From Methylobacterium symbioticum (GTDB taxonomy: Bacteria; Pseudomonadota; Alphaproteobacteria; Rhizobiales; Beijerinckiaceae): a stretch of DNA of 64,000 nt. Below, piece after piece: positions 25,712 to 36,630 of the stretch. Position numbers and translations under genes: made by a program. Under the pieces are notes generated by a model. It was not told the DNA's origin. It saw only the letters and a list, made by a program, of their open reading frames with translations, and ran no database searches. The stretch lies in the NCBI RefSeq assembly GCF_902141845.1, contig NZ_CABFPH010000006.1:1-64000 (forward strand). Direction: 5' to 3'. The first letter of the stretch is position 1. Every line of letters begins with the position of its first letter.

Positions 25712-26326
25712 TCAGCCGCCCTTCGCCGTTCCGTCCGCACCGATCTCGATCACCACCTCCCGATCCAGAAGCGCGACCTTGATCCTGTACTCGACCGCGT
25801 CGCCCTCGCGCCCGACTTCGGCTTCGTAGGCCTTGCCACCTTTCGCCGTCCGCTCGGCGAGTTCGATGGCATCCTTGAGCGACGTCTTGGAGTTCCGGAA
25901 GTCGCTGGCCTTCAAACGCGTGAAGTAGCGCTCGACGGGTTGATCTTCGGCTCTGTACGGTTCGCCCGAGTCGGCGTCGATGGCGTATTCGATCAGCCTG
26001 CCATCCGGATAGACGACCTTGATCGCATAGTTCGAGGGGTTCCCGCCGCCGGCCTTCCCGAAGTCGGCATCGATGGCGCGTCCGCCCTTCCGACCGCCGC
26101 CGGACTCCGCGGTCGAGACCGCCTGGGCGAGGCTGACCCTCGCGGATTTGGCGACCTGATACTCCCGCAGGTCGCTGTCGGTCTCGGCAGCCCGTGTCGC
26201 GGTCGCAGCGCGGCCTGTGTTCTCGGGGTTGGTCGTCAGATCCGGATTCTGTGCGGAGGCGGGGCCAGCCATGAAGGCGAACAGGCCGAGAGTCGCGGCG
26301 AGACGCATCGCGATGGGCTTCGACAA
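25712..26326 (-). CDS. Secreted protein with two PepSY-like repeats, copy 1
   Basis: A 204-residue periplasmic protein. The signal peptide (RLAATLGLFAFMAGPASAQ) is followed by two PepSY-type units. The first is VSLAQAVSTAES...YAIKVVYPDGRLIEYAIDAD, the second TSLKDAIELAERTA...YRIKVALLDREVVIEIGADG. PepSY domains are thought to bind or inhibit proteases or sense envelope conditions; free-standing pairs like this are common in alphaproteobacteria and have no proven role. A paralogue with the same two-unit layout lies at 52423 on the other strand. It is divergent from no clear partner; the orphan FlgC gene begins 680 bases away on the same strand. A GC hairpin lies downstream. Confidence 0.8.
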   Translation of the reverse strand: MSKPIAMRLAATLGLFAFMAGPASAQNPDLTTNPENTGRAATATRAAETDSDLREYQVAKSARVSLAQAVSTAESGGGRKGGRAIDADFGKAGGGNPSNYAIKVVYPDGRLIEYAIDADSGEPYRAEDQPVERYFTRLKASDFRNSKTSLKDAIELAERTAKGGKAYEAEVGREGDAVEYRIKVALLDREVVIEIGADGTAKGG

Positions 26327-26604
26327 GATGTGCTCCTATTTCCGGTTGGGGCGGACCGGACAACGACCCGGACGATAGCTGGGTTGCAATGCAACATCTT
26401 CGGAAGACGCGGCCGTGATCCGACCTCTCCGACGCGAAGCCGCGGATCCGCCCGAGGCGAGGGTCCGACCACGGCTGCGGCCATCGAAGGGACCGCAGAT
26501 GCTCCCGAGGCCCGGGACATCGCAGCGCCGAGCGGGTTCGTCGTTCTGTCGGTCCGGCTGCGGGAGGAACGCGGACGGTCGAGGATGCGGGTCGGCGACG
26601 TCGG

Positions 26605-27009
26605 TCAACTCTTCAGCAGGTCGATCGTCCTTCCCTTCACATCGTCCAGCGTCGCTATGGTGCGCAGGTTCGCCTCGTAGGCACGCATGGCGGAGCGCAG
26701 CTCGCCCATTTCCGTGGCAGGTCGGACGTTGGGAAGCTTGAGGTTGCCCTGCGCATCGGCGGCGGGATGGCCGGGACTCTGGATCGTCGGAAAGGCGGTC
26801 CGGTCCCGCACGATCCGAACTGCCGGCGGCTCGTCGGTCTCGCCTGTGATCGGCTCGAAGACCGCAATCTTGCGCCGATAGGGTTCGCCGCCGGGCGTGG
26901 ACGCCGAGGATTGTGCGTTCGCGAGATTCTCGACCGAGACGCGTATCCTTCCCTGATGGATCCGGAGCGCCGCCGCCGCCAGGTCTCCTCCGGACACTTC
27001 CCTTGCCAT
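26605..27009 (-). CDS. Orphan FlgC-like flagellar rod protein
   Basis: A 134-residue homologue of the proximal rod protein FlgC. The N-terminal rod motif is visible (RIRVSVENLANAQSS, then TPGGEPYRRKIAVFE), followed by SPGHPAADAQGNLKLPNV and the C-terminal family motif MRAYEANLRTIATLDDVKGR with TIDLLKS at the end. FlgC assembles in the flagellar basal-body rod after export by the flagellar type III system. No other flagellar gene is present here, so the protein must join a rod built from genes elsewhere, serve another export role, or be a stray copy. A fragment of a second FlgC-like gene occurs at 50420-50587. The gene looks intact, with a normal length for FlgC. Confidence 0.82.
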   Translation of the reverse strand: MAREVSGGDLAAAALRIHQGRIRVSVENLANAQSSASTPGGEPYRRKIAVFEPITGETDEPPAVRIVRDRTAFPTIQSPGHPAADAQGNLKLPNVRPATEMGELRSAMRAYEANLRTIATLDDVKGRTIDLLKS

Positions 27010-27186
27010 TGCCGTCGGCCTCCGCGATGCCGGCGTCGAGATCCGGCAGCCGCAGGTTAGCCAAACTCAACCATAGCGCGTAAGGCGCCGACACACTTTG
27101 CCACGGACGGGGCAACCTGCAGACAAACGGCTTCGCTATCTGGGTATCCGTGCGGCAGCCGCCGTCTGGAATCCGGAGCTCAGCCT

Positions 27187-27441
27187 ATGAAGCGCCTGTT
27201 CGCCGCCTTGATCACGTTCGGAATGCTGACGGGAGCGGCGACCCCGGTCCTCGCCGTCGACGGGCATGGCAACGCTTCGAATCCGGAGCGCGCGGTCCCG
27301 AATACGGGCGGCGTATCGGGAGGACCGACGCACAGCGACGATCCGCGCGTCCGCGAAGCTCAGGAGAGGCGCCCCGACGGCACGCCGGTGCACTCCGAGA
27401 AGGACGGCCACGCACACGGACACGACGTGGGCAGGAAGTGA
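27187..27441 (+). CDS. Small secreted His-rich protein of the VDGHGN family, paralogue 2
   Basis: An 84-residue protein with a signal peptide (RLFAALITFGMLTGAATPVL, cleavage near AVDG). The mature part has VDGHGNASNPE, VPNTGGVSGGPTH, DDPRVREAQERRPDG and ends EKDGHAHGHDVGRK. It is the same family as the protein at 24436; spacing and motif order are preserved, only the signal peptides and tails differ. The His-rich tail suggests metal binding. It precedes the efflux operon that begins at 27841 in the same direction, with a perfect hairpin in between, so separate transcription is likely. Function is otherwise unknown. Confidence 0.75.
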   Translation: MKRLFAALITFGMLTGAATPVLAVDGHGNASNPERAVPNTGGVSGGPTHSDDPRVREAQERRPDGTPVHSEKDGHAHGHDVGRK

Positions 27442-27609
27442 CGTCCGGACGATAGGTCCAACAGCCCGGGACGGCGGAGCCGGAGGCGGACCCTGCCCGG
27501 CGTGATCCGCATGTCCACGGCCTGCGCGGCCACGTTCCCGGGCGCCCGCCCCCGCAGGCGCCCGACATCGTTCACGGTGCAATCCAGCCCCTCAACCGCA
27601 CCGTGATAA

Positions 27610-27637
27610 GCCCGTCCTGGCTCGGGTCAGGACGGGC
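27610..27637 (+). terminator. Terminator-like hairpin before the efflux operon
   Basis: A perfect 10-pair stem with an 8-base loop lies between the small His-rich gene and the efflux operon. It has no T tract. The remainder of 27442-27840 shows no gene. Confidence 0.5.
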
Positions 27638-27840
27638 ACCTGCTCCGTCGACCGGCGACGAACGACGCTCCTCGGGCCGTCCGGCCCGGCACTCGGCACA
27701 TCCAGGTTCCCGGATCGGCGATCGGCCTGCCGCCGCGGGACGTTCCACGGCATTCCCGTCAAGTTCTCCTTGCGCAAAACGTACGACGTCCGGCGATGTC
27801 GGCTTGTGGTCGCCGCGGGGAATCGTACATAAGGGACGCG

Positions 27841-28218
27841 ATGACTTCGGCACGACGCCAGAGTGCCTTCGGGGCAGTGACGGGCTGGTGGGCGGCAGCC
27901 GCCCGCGCGCTCGCGCTCGTCCTTGCGCTGGCCGTCGCCGCGCCCGTTGCCGGCTTCGCCGAGGATGCCGCGTTCCATGGAGGCGGCTCGAACAACGGCA
28001 TCGAGCTCGCGATGACGTCGGATCCGGCCGCCGGCGGAGCTTCGGCGTTCGACCCCGGCCTTGCCTGCCACGCCCATTGCGGCTGCCATGTCGTCGCAAA
28101 GCTGGACGCGATGGACCTGACGACACTGCCGGAGGCTTCGCGTCCGAGCTACGCGCGGATGTCCGAGACCGCCTCATCGGTCTTTCCCAACCGTCTGCCC
28201 AGACCGCCTCGCGCGTGA
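27841..28218 (+). CDS. Small secreted Cys/His protein at the head of an efflux operon
   Basis: A 125-residue protein. ATG 27841 is preceded by AAGGGA. After a long hydrophobic signal segment (WWAAAARALALVLALAVAA) the mature part has one Cys/His cluster, CHAHCGCHVVA, which could bind a soft metal, then a proline-rich tail. It occupies the same place relative to an RND adaptor gene as the Cys-rich small protein at 41665-42057 does in the opposite operon. The pair recalls the loosely defined DUF2946-type proteins found before metal efflux genes, but I cannot assign it firmly. A role in periplasmic metal capture or sensing is inferred. Confidence 0.6.
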   Translation: MTSARRQSAFGAVTGWWAAAARALALVLALAVAAPVAGFAEDAAFHGGGSNNGIELAMTSDPAAGGASAFDPGLACHAHCGCHVVAKLDAMDLTTLPEASRPSYARMSETASSVFPNRLPRPPRA

Positions 28219-28339
28219 GCCGACGCCGCGAAGGCGCGCGTCCCGTATCCGGATCCTGATCCGGACCACCCCTTCACGTCACGAATCGGGTCCGACTTCG
28301 ACGCCCCGACGGGCTTCGGACCTTGGCAGGGCCGACATC

Positions 28340-29698
28340 ATGCGCATCCTCCTGACCGCGGCCCCTCTGGCCGCAGGCGCCCTCGTGGCCGCCGCCGTTC
28401 CCGCCGCATCGAGCTTCGTCCGCGGTCCGTCGACCGCCGACGGTCTTCTTCCATCCTTCTTCGTCCAGGCGGCCTCCCCCGGCCCGGATTCCGGCGGGAG
28501 TCCTTCCGCCGGCGACGCAGGCCGCCCGGACGGCAGCGGCTCCGGAAGGAACGCCGCGGCCGTCGGAGGCGGCATCGGGGGCGGGCACGAGCATTCGGAA
28601 GCCGAGGGCGAGGAAGGTCATCTCAAGATGACCGCCGAGCAGATCGCGAACCAGGACATCGAGGTCGCCAAAGCCGGCGGTGGAACCCTGTCCCGGCACA
28701 TCCTGGTGCCCGGCACGATCACGCCCGACGCGGACCGCATCGCGCGTGTGCCGGCCCGGGTGGTCGGCACGGTGGCCGAGATGCGCAAGCGTCTGGGCGA
28801 TGCCGTGAAGAAAGGAGAGGTCGTCGCCGTTCTCGACAGCCGCGAAGTCGCCGACGCCAAGAGCGAGTACCTGACCGCCTCGGTCAAGGCCGAGTTGGAG
28901 AAGACCAACTTCGATCGGCAGCAGGCCCTCTGGGACAAGCGCATTTCGGCCGAGTCCGCCTTCCTGAACGCCAAGGCCGTCTATTCAGAGGCGGCCCTGC
29001 GCCAGGACCTCGCCCGCCAGAAGCTTTCGGCGCTCGGGCTGAACGCCGCGGAGGTGGCCAAGCTCGCCAAGCAGGACGAGACGACGCCCAACACCTCGAC
29101 CCTGCGCCAGTACGAACTGCGCTCGCCGCTCACCGGCCGCATCGTCGAGCGGAAGGTCGACGTCGGCACCTCGGTCGGCAAGGAGGGCGATCCGGCCGAC
29201 CTCTACACCGTGGCCGACCTCTCGACCGTCTGGATCGAACTCTCGGTCTCCACCGCCGACCTTCCCAAGGTCCGCGAAGGCGCGGCTGTGGCGGTCAAGC
29301 TGACCGAAGACGGCGCCGAGCGCCGAGAGCTGGGCAAGGTCATCTTCGTCAGCCCGTTGCTGAACGCCGACACCCGGTCGGCCCGGGTCGTCGTCTCGCT
29401 GCCCAACAAGGACATGGCGTGGCGGCCCGGCACCTACGTCACTGCCGAGATCGAGATCGCGCAGGACACGGTCCCGGTTCGCGTGCCGAAGGCCGCGCTG
29501 CAGACCATGGAGGGCAAGCGGGTCGTCTTCGTGCGAACGGACGAGGGCTTCGAGAAGCGCCCGGTCGAGCTCGGGCGCTCGGACGACGACGCCTTCGAGG
29601 TCGTCTCCGGGCTCAAGCCCGGCGAGGACATCGCCGTCGCCAACACCTTCCTCCTCAAGGCCGAGCTCGGGAAGAGCGAAGCCGAGCACGGCCACTGA
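28340..29698 (+). CDS. czcB: RND efflux periplasmic adaptor, CzcB-like
   Basis: A 452-residue membrane-fusion protein that links the RND pump to an outer-membrane channel. The N-terminus is hydrophobic and serves as signal or anchor, followed by a glycine/serine-rich linker and a His/acid patch (GGGHEHSEAEGEEGH) that may bind metal. The lipoyl-type half motifs (RIARVPARVVGTVAEMRKRL, YELRSPLTGRIVERKVDVGT) flank an alpha-hairpin at about residues 170-240. The beta-barrel domain follows (VADLSTVWIELSVSTADLPK). It forms an operon with the CzcA-type pump starting 11 bases after its stop. No TolC-type gene is in this operon; the nearest is in the convergent operon. Confidence 0.9.
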   Translation: MRILLTAAPLAAGALVAAAVPAASSFVRGPSTADGLLPSFFVQAASPGPDSGGSPSAGDAGRPDGSGSGRNAAAVGGGIGGGHEHSEAEGEEGHLKMTAEQIANQDIEVAKAGGGTLSRHILVPGTITPDADRIARVPARVVGTVAEMRKRLGDAVKKGEVVAVLDSREVADAKSEYLTASVKAELEKTNFDRQQALWDKRISAESAFLNAKAVYSEAALRQDLARQKLSALGLNAAEVAKLAKQDETTPNTSTLRQYELRSPLTGRIVERKVDVGTSVGKEGDPADLYTVADLSTVWIELSVSTADLPKVREGAAVAVKLTEDGAERRELGKVIFVSPLLNADTRSARVVVSLPNKDMAWRPGTYVTAEIEIAQDTVPVRVPKAALQTMEGKRVVFVRTDEGFEKRPVELGRSDDDAFEVVSGLKPGEDIAVANTFLLKAELGKSEAEHGH

Positions 29699-29709
29699 GG
29701 AGGCCCGAG

Positions 29710-32958
<3,249 letters not shown>

Positions 32959-32962
32959 GCAG

Positions 32963-33535
32963 GTGCGCCGCGTCGCGACGTGGGCGGGCACGGCCTGGGC
33001 GGCGTTCGCCGTCGGACAGGCCTGGGCGACGGCTGCCTTGGCCGGGGAGGCGCCGTCCGGCCTCACGGCGCCGTTCGGTCTCGCCTGGGGTCCGATCGAC
33101 CGGGTGCCGCGTCCGCTGAAGGCCGACCGCGAGGCAAATTTGACCGCCCTGTACTACCCGCAGGGCTGGGGTCCCGCGGTCGGGGCCGGAACGGCGCTGG
33201 TGGTCCTGGTGGTCTGCAGGGACGAAGGGTTGCAGCAGGTGATCTGGGTAGGCATGCCGCTGGACGGGGAGGAACTGGCGCAGGCGCGCCGGGCCATCCG
33301 CGAGGAGGGCGTGCGCCGCTACGGCGAACCCGAACGGGGACCGTCGGCCGATGCCGAGGTCTGGCCCGGCGGGCAGGCGCTCCTGGCCAGCCGCGCGACC
33401 CCGGACGGACGACGCGAGCTCGTCATGGCCGCCTACGGCCCCGGCTACGCGGCCTGCTCGGAAAGCCATAGGGGGCAGACGGGTCACGTCGCGGGCGCGC
33501 ACGTGGCCGACCTGTTCGGCTCGGCCGATCCTTGA
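32963..33535 (+). CDS. Secreted protein of unknown function in the czc operon
   Basis: A 190-residue protein that starts with GTG four bases after the pump stop, so it is in the same operon. A signal peptide (TAWAAFAVGQAWATAALAG) leads into a mature domain with FGLAWGPIDRVPRPL, an aromatic NLTALYYPQGWGP segment and a C-terminal CSESHRGQTGH patch. No family is recognised. The domain looks globular and beta-rich. Two or three cysteines and several histidines could bind metal. Being between the pump and the CDF gene, it is likely a periplasmic helper of the efflux system; function unproven. Confidence 0.65.
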   Translation: MRRVATWAGTAWAAFAVGQAWATAALAGEAPSGLTAPFGLAWGPIDRVPRPLKADREANLTALYYPQGWGPAVGAGTALVVLVVCRDEGLQQVIWVGMPLDGEELAQARRAIREEGVRRYGEPERGPSADAEVWPGGQALLASRATPDGRRELVMAAYGPGYAACSESHRGQTGHVAGAHVADLFGSADP

Positions 33536-33548
33536 GGCCGAGGGCTGC

Positions 33549-34520
33549 ATGGACATCACAACGGACGGAAATCGGATCATGGGTCAGGGACACTCGCACG
33601 GAGCCGCCCGCGGACATTCCCATGGAGGGGGCATCCCATCGAGTTCGGCCGCGGCGAGGAACAAGGGTCGGCTTGCCTGGGCGCTGGGGCTGACGCTGAC
33701 CTACATGCTGGCCGAGGTCGTGGGCGGCCTGTTGACGGGCAGCCTCGCGCTGCTGGCCGACGCCGCGCACATGGTCACGGACGCGGGCGGCCTCGCCCTG
33801 GCCCTGCTCGCCATCCACTACGCCGCCAAGGCGCCCACGCCGGGAAAGAGCTTCGGCTACATGCGCTTCGAGATCCTCGCGGCGCTCGCCAACGCCGTCG
33901 TGCTGCTCGGGGTGACGGCCTACATCCTCTACGAGGCCTACAGGCGCTTCGTCGAGCCCAACGAGATCCTCGGCTGGCCGATGATGCTGGTGGCGCTCGT
34001 CGGCCTCGGCGTGAACCTCGCCAGCATGAAGCTGCTTTCCGGCGGCTCGTCCGAGAGCCTCAACGTCAAGGGCGCCTACTTCGAGGTGTTCTCCGACATG
34101 CTGGGCTCGGTCGGCGTCATCGTCGCGGCCCTTCTGGTGATGGCGACGGGCTGGCGCTGGATCGATCCGCTCGTCGGCGCCGGCATCGGCCTGTTCATCG
34201 TGCCGCGCACCTGGCGGCTCCTCAACGAGGCGCTGCACATCCTGCTGGAAGGCACGCCGCCGGGTGTCGACCTCGCGGACCTGAAGGCCGAGATCGAGGC
34301 GATGCCGGGCGTGCGGCGCGTCTACGACCTGCATGCCTGGACGCTGACTTCCGGGTTCGATGCGATGAGCGGCCATGTGGTCGTGGACGATACCGCCGAT
34401 GCCCCCGGCGTCATCAGGGCGGTCCGCTCCCTGATGAAGGAGCGGCACGGCATCGAGCACGTCACCGTCCAGATCGAGGACGAGTCTTTGGCAGCGGAAG
34501 CAGCCAAGCTTCCCGTCTGA
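33549..34520 (+). CDS. czcD: Cation diffusion facilitator (CzcD-like)
   Basis: A 323-residue inner-membrane metal/proton antiporter of the CDF family. The N-terminus is His-rich (GQGHSHGAARGHSHGGG). The first metal-site motif is normal (LLADAAHMVTDAGG, HxxxD). The second, usually HxxxD, reads GAYFEVFSDMLGS, so Glu replaces His (ExxxD), a change seen in a CzcD subgroup and likely to alter selectivity. Six membrane helices are followed by a cytoplasmic domain (VYDLHAWTLTSGFDAMSGHV). It exports Zn, Co or Cd from cytoplasm to periplasm, from where the RND system can move metal out. Start at ATG 33549, with AGGG five bases before; ATG 33579 is an alternative. Expressed with the czc operon. Confidence 0.9.
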   Translation: MDITTDGNRIMGQGHSHGAARGHSHGGGIPSSSAAARNKGRLAWALGLTLTYMLAEVVGGLLTGSLALLADAAHMVTDAGGLALALLAIHYAAKAPTPGKSFGYMRFEILAALANAVVLLGVTAYILYEAYRRFVEPNEILGWPMMLVALVGLGVNLASMKLLSGGSSESLNVKGAYFEVFSDMLGSVGVIVAALLVMATGWRWIDPLVGAGIGLFIVPRTWRLLNEALHILLEGTPPGVDLADLKAEIEAMPGVRRVYDLHAWTLTSGFDAMSGHVVVDDTADAPGVIRAVRSLMKERHGIEHVTVQIEDESLAAEAAKLPV

Positions 34521-34532
34521 GATCCTCCGGCC

Positions 34533-34703
34533 ATGGCGGGAAAGAAGCTCGCTCGCGAGCAGCTGGAATGGGGCTCGAGTCCTCGCGGCAGGAGACGAGC
34601 CCGGCCGCACATCCGGAAGGCGGCGGGCCGCGATCTTCTCAAGGCGGGGATCATCGTCGCCGCCCTGGTGGGATTGCTGATGCTTCTGGGACGCTTCGCC
34701 TAG
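34533..34703 (+). CDS. 56-residue single-span membrane peptide ending the czc operon
   Basis: A short gene starting 12 bases after the CDF stop. ATG 34533 is preceded by GATCCTCCGG, a weak ribosome site. The first 35 residues are strongly basic (SPRGRRRARPHIRKAAGR) and then a single hydrophobic helix runs to the end (LLKAGIIVAALVGLLMLLGR). Such a basic-in, C-terminal-out peptide would insert in the inner membrane. It may regulate or stabilise the CDF or RND pump, as small proteins do for other pumps, but no homologue is known to me. Its short spacing, strand and the hydrophobic design argue that it is real. Confidence 0.55.
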   Translation: MAGKKLAREQLEWGSSPRGRRRARPHIRKAAGRDLLKAGIIVAALVGLLMLLGRFA

Positions 34704-34739
34704 GCGGAGCGCCGGGGTGCCGATGCGGCGTGCAACCCG

Positions 34740-36146
34740 TCAGCGACCGTCAGCGGTGCGCACGCCGAACCAGAGATCCTTGACCTGGTCGAAATGCGTC
34801 TTCGGGCTGTAGGCCGCCACCGGCACGGCGGTGAAGCGCACCGTCAGCCGGCCGATCGCCTGCACGACGCCGTAGGAGAAGATCACGCGGTCGCGCTGCG
34901 CCGTGATCAGGTTCACGCGGGCGTTGAGCAGTTCCTGCTGCGCGTTCAGCACGTCGAGGGTGGTGCGCTGGCCGACGCGCGCTTCTTCGCGCACGCCGTT
35001 CAGCGCCACCTCGTTGGCCTGGACCTGCGCCTGGGAGGCGATCACGCGGGCCTTGGCCGCCTCGAGCCGTCCCCAGAAATCGACGATCTGGGCCCGGACC
35101 TGATCGCGCACCTGCTCCGCCTCGATGCGGCGCTGCCCGGCCGTCTCCTTGGCCTGGCGGATCTGCGCGTATTCCTGGCCGCCCTGGTAGAGCGGGATGG
35201 TCAGGCGGCCGAGGATCGAGGCCGCGTAACCGCTCGTGTTGGCGAGCTGCTGGTCGTAGGCCTGCTGCACTTGGCCCTGCACGCTGAGCGTCGGGTAGAG
35301 CGTGCCCTCGAACACCTTCACCTGGGCCTCGGCCGCGTCGACCGCGTGGAAGGCCGAGAGGATCTGCGGGTGCTCCTTGAGGCCGACGGCGACCGCCTGG
35401 TCGAGGCTCGCCGGCACGTAGCGGTCGAGCGGGCGGCCGGGGGCGAGCTGGCGCGGCTCGACGCCGATGTTCTGGCGGTAGATGCCGATCGAGGTGCGCA
35501 GAGCCGATTCGGCGGCGCTCACGTCGGCGCGGGCGCCCGCGAGGCGCGCCTCGGCCTGGGCGACGTCGGTGCGGGTCACCTCGCCGACGTTGAAGCGGTC
35601 GCGGGTCTGGCGGAGCTGCTCCTCGAGCACCTCGACGTTGTTGCGCCGCAGCTCCAGGGTCGCCGTGTCGGCGAGGACGTTCATGTACGACTGCGCGGCG
35701 CTGAACAGGACCGACATCTCGGTGAAGCGCAGCGTCTCGCGCTGGCCGTACACGCCCGATTCGGCACGGCGGGTGTTGTTGTCGGTCTGGAAGCCGTTGA
35801 ACAGGGTCTGGTTGACGACGAGGCCCGCCGAGGCCGGCTTCAGGAGCTGCTGCCGAGTGCCCCCTTCGAGGCTGCCCTCCTGCTGGGTGACGCCGGCCTG
35901 CACGTTGATCGACGCGGTCGGGCGATAGCCCGACTGGGCGATGGCGACGTCCTCGTCGCGCACGCGGGTGAGCGCCCGGCTGGCGTTCAACTGGGGGTTG
36001 CCGCCGTAGGCCTTGGCCATCGCGCTTTCCAGCGTCTCGGCCGAGGCCGGCGCGAGGGACGCGGCTACGACCGACGCGAGCCCGAACGCCGCGGATCGTG
36101 CGCAGAGCGATTTCTCGCACTCCCGGAAAGATCGACGCAAAACCAT
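34740..36146 (-). CDS. TolC-family outer-membrane channel
   Basis: A 468-residue outer-membrane efflux channel. Start taken at ATG 36146; the signal sequence is SAAFGLASVVAASLAPASAE, and the mature protein begins TLESAMAKAYGGNPQLNASR, the typical first helix of TolC. Two OEP repeats follow: the first with RFNVGEVTRTDVAQAEARLA, the second with EEARVGQRTTLDVLNAQQEL, both classic. LSVQGQVQQAYDQQL and GRLTIPLYQGGQEY are barrel strands. It exports substrates delivered by the RND-adaptor pair of the same operon and probably also by the convergent Czc system, which lacks its own channel gene. It is the last gene of the minus-strand operon, convergent with the 56-residue peptide gene, 36 bases apart. 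Confidence 0.9.
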   Translation of the reverse strand: MVLRRSFRECEKSLCARSAAFGLASVVAASLAPASAETLESAMAKAYGGNPQLNASRALTRVRDEDVAIAQSGYRPTASINVQAGVTQQEGSLEGGTRQQLLKPASAGLVVNQTLFNGFQTDNNTRRAESGVYGQRETLRFTEMSVLFSAAQSYMNVLADTATLELRRNNVEVLEEQLRQTRDRFNVGEVTRTDVAQAEARLAGARADVSAAESALRTSIGIYRQNIGVEPRQLAPGRPLDRYVPASLDQAVAVGLKEHPQILSAFHAVDAAEAQVKVFEGTLYPTLSVQGQVQQAYDQQLANTSGYAASILGRLTIPLYQGGQEYAQIRQAKETAGQRRIEAEQVRDQVRAQIVDFWGRLEAAKARVIASQAQVQANEVALNGVREEARVGQRTTLDVLNAQQELLNARVNLITAQRDRVIFSYGVVQAIGRLTVRFTAVPVAAYSPKTHFDQVKDLWFGVRTADGR

Positions 36147-36231
36147 GAACTCTTGCCCAATTCGTCGGCTTCGACGGTTCATATGACGAGCCGCGCAGGT
36201 GATCCGGCGCGGCTCGGGTCGGCGGACCGGC

Positions 36232-36597
36232 CTACTGCTTCTCGAAGCGCGCCTGGATGGTGTGTCCATGCACCTTGGCGGAGAGCACGACCTTCGCGCC
36301 CGCGGCCAGCGGAGCCTTCAGGTCGCCGACGAGCTTGTTCGGGGCGGCGGGCTTCAGAGTCAGCGTCTCGGTCTTGCTTCCGGCCTGTACGAAGGCCTTC
36401 GCCGTGAGGCCAGCCGTGTCGACCGGCTTCCCGTCCTCGCCGGTCAGGAAGAACGTGACGCCGCTCTCGGAGGCGACGAACTCGATGGGATGGCCGTCGG
36501 AGACCGTGGTCTGACCGCCGTTCGGGCCTGCGGCGAGCGACGGCGACGCGGTGGCCAGGGCCATGGCGACGGCCGCGATGCGAAATGCAGAGCGCAT
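36232..36597 (-). CDS. Small periplasmic protein in the minus-strand efflux operon
   Basis: A 121-residue protein. The signal peptide (RIAAVAMALATASPSLAAG) is followed by GPNGGQTTVSDGHPIEFVAS, DGKPVDTAGLTAKAFVQAG and a His motif KVHGHTIQARFEKQ at the end. The pattern resembles beta-sandwich periplasmic proteins coded with metal RND systems, and the GPNGG...DGHPIE start is often seen there. It could carry copper or another cation to the adaptor; this is inference. It lies 33 bases after the pump gene and 85 bases before the TolC gene, so is part of that operon. Confidence 0.7.
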   Translation of the reverse strand: MRSAFRIAAVAMALATASPSLAAGPNGGQTTVSDGHPIEFVASESGVTFFLTGEDGKPVDTAGLTAKAFVQAGSKTETLTLKPAAPNKLVGDLKAPLAAGAKVVLSAKVHGHTIQARFEKQ

Positions 36598-36630
36598 GGT
36601 GATGTCCTTTCTCGGTTGGTTGAGTTGGCC

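Noticed and set aside
28248..28265. Palindrome TCCGGATC-CT-GATCCGGA before the czcB gene
   Set aside because: The loop is too short for a strong hairpin and it lies inside an operon; could be an operator, but there is no second copy or promoter to support it.
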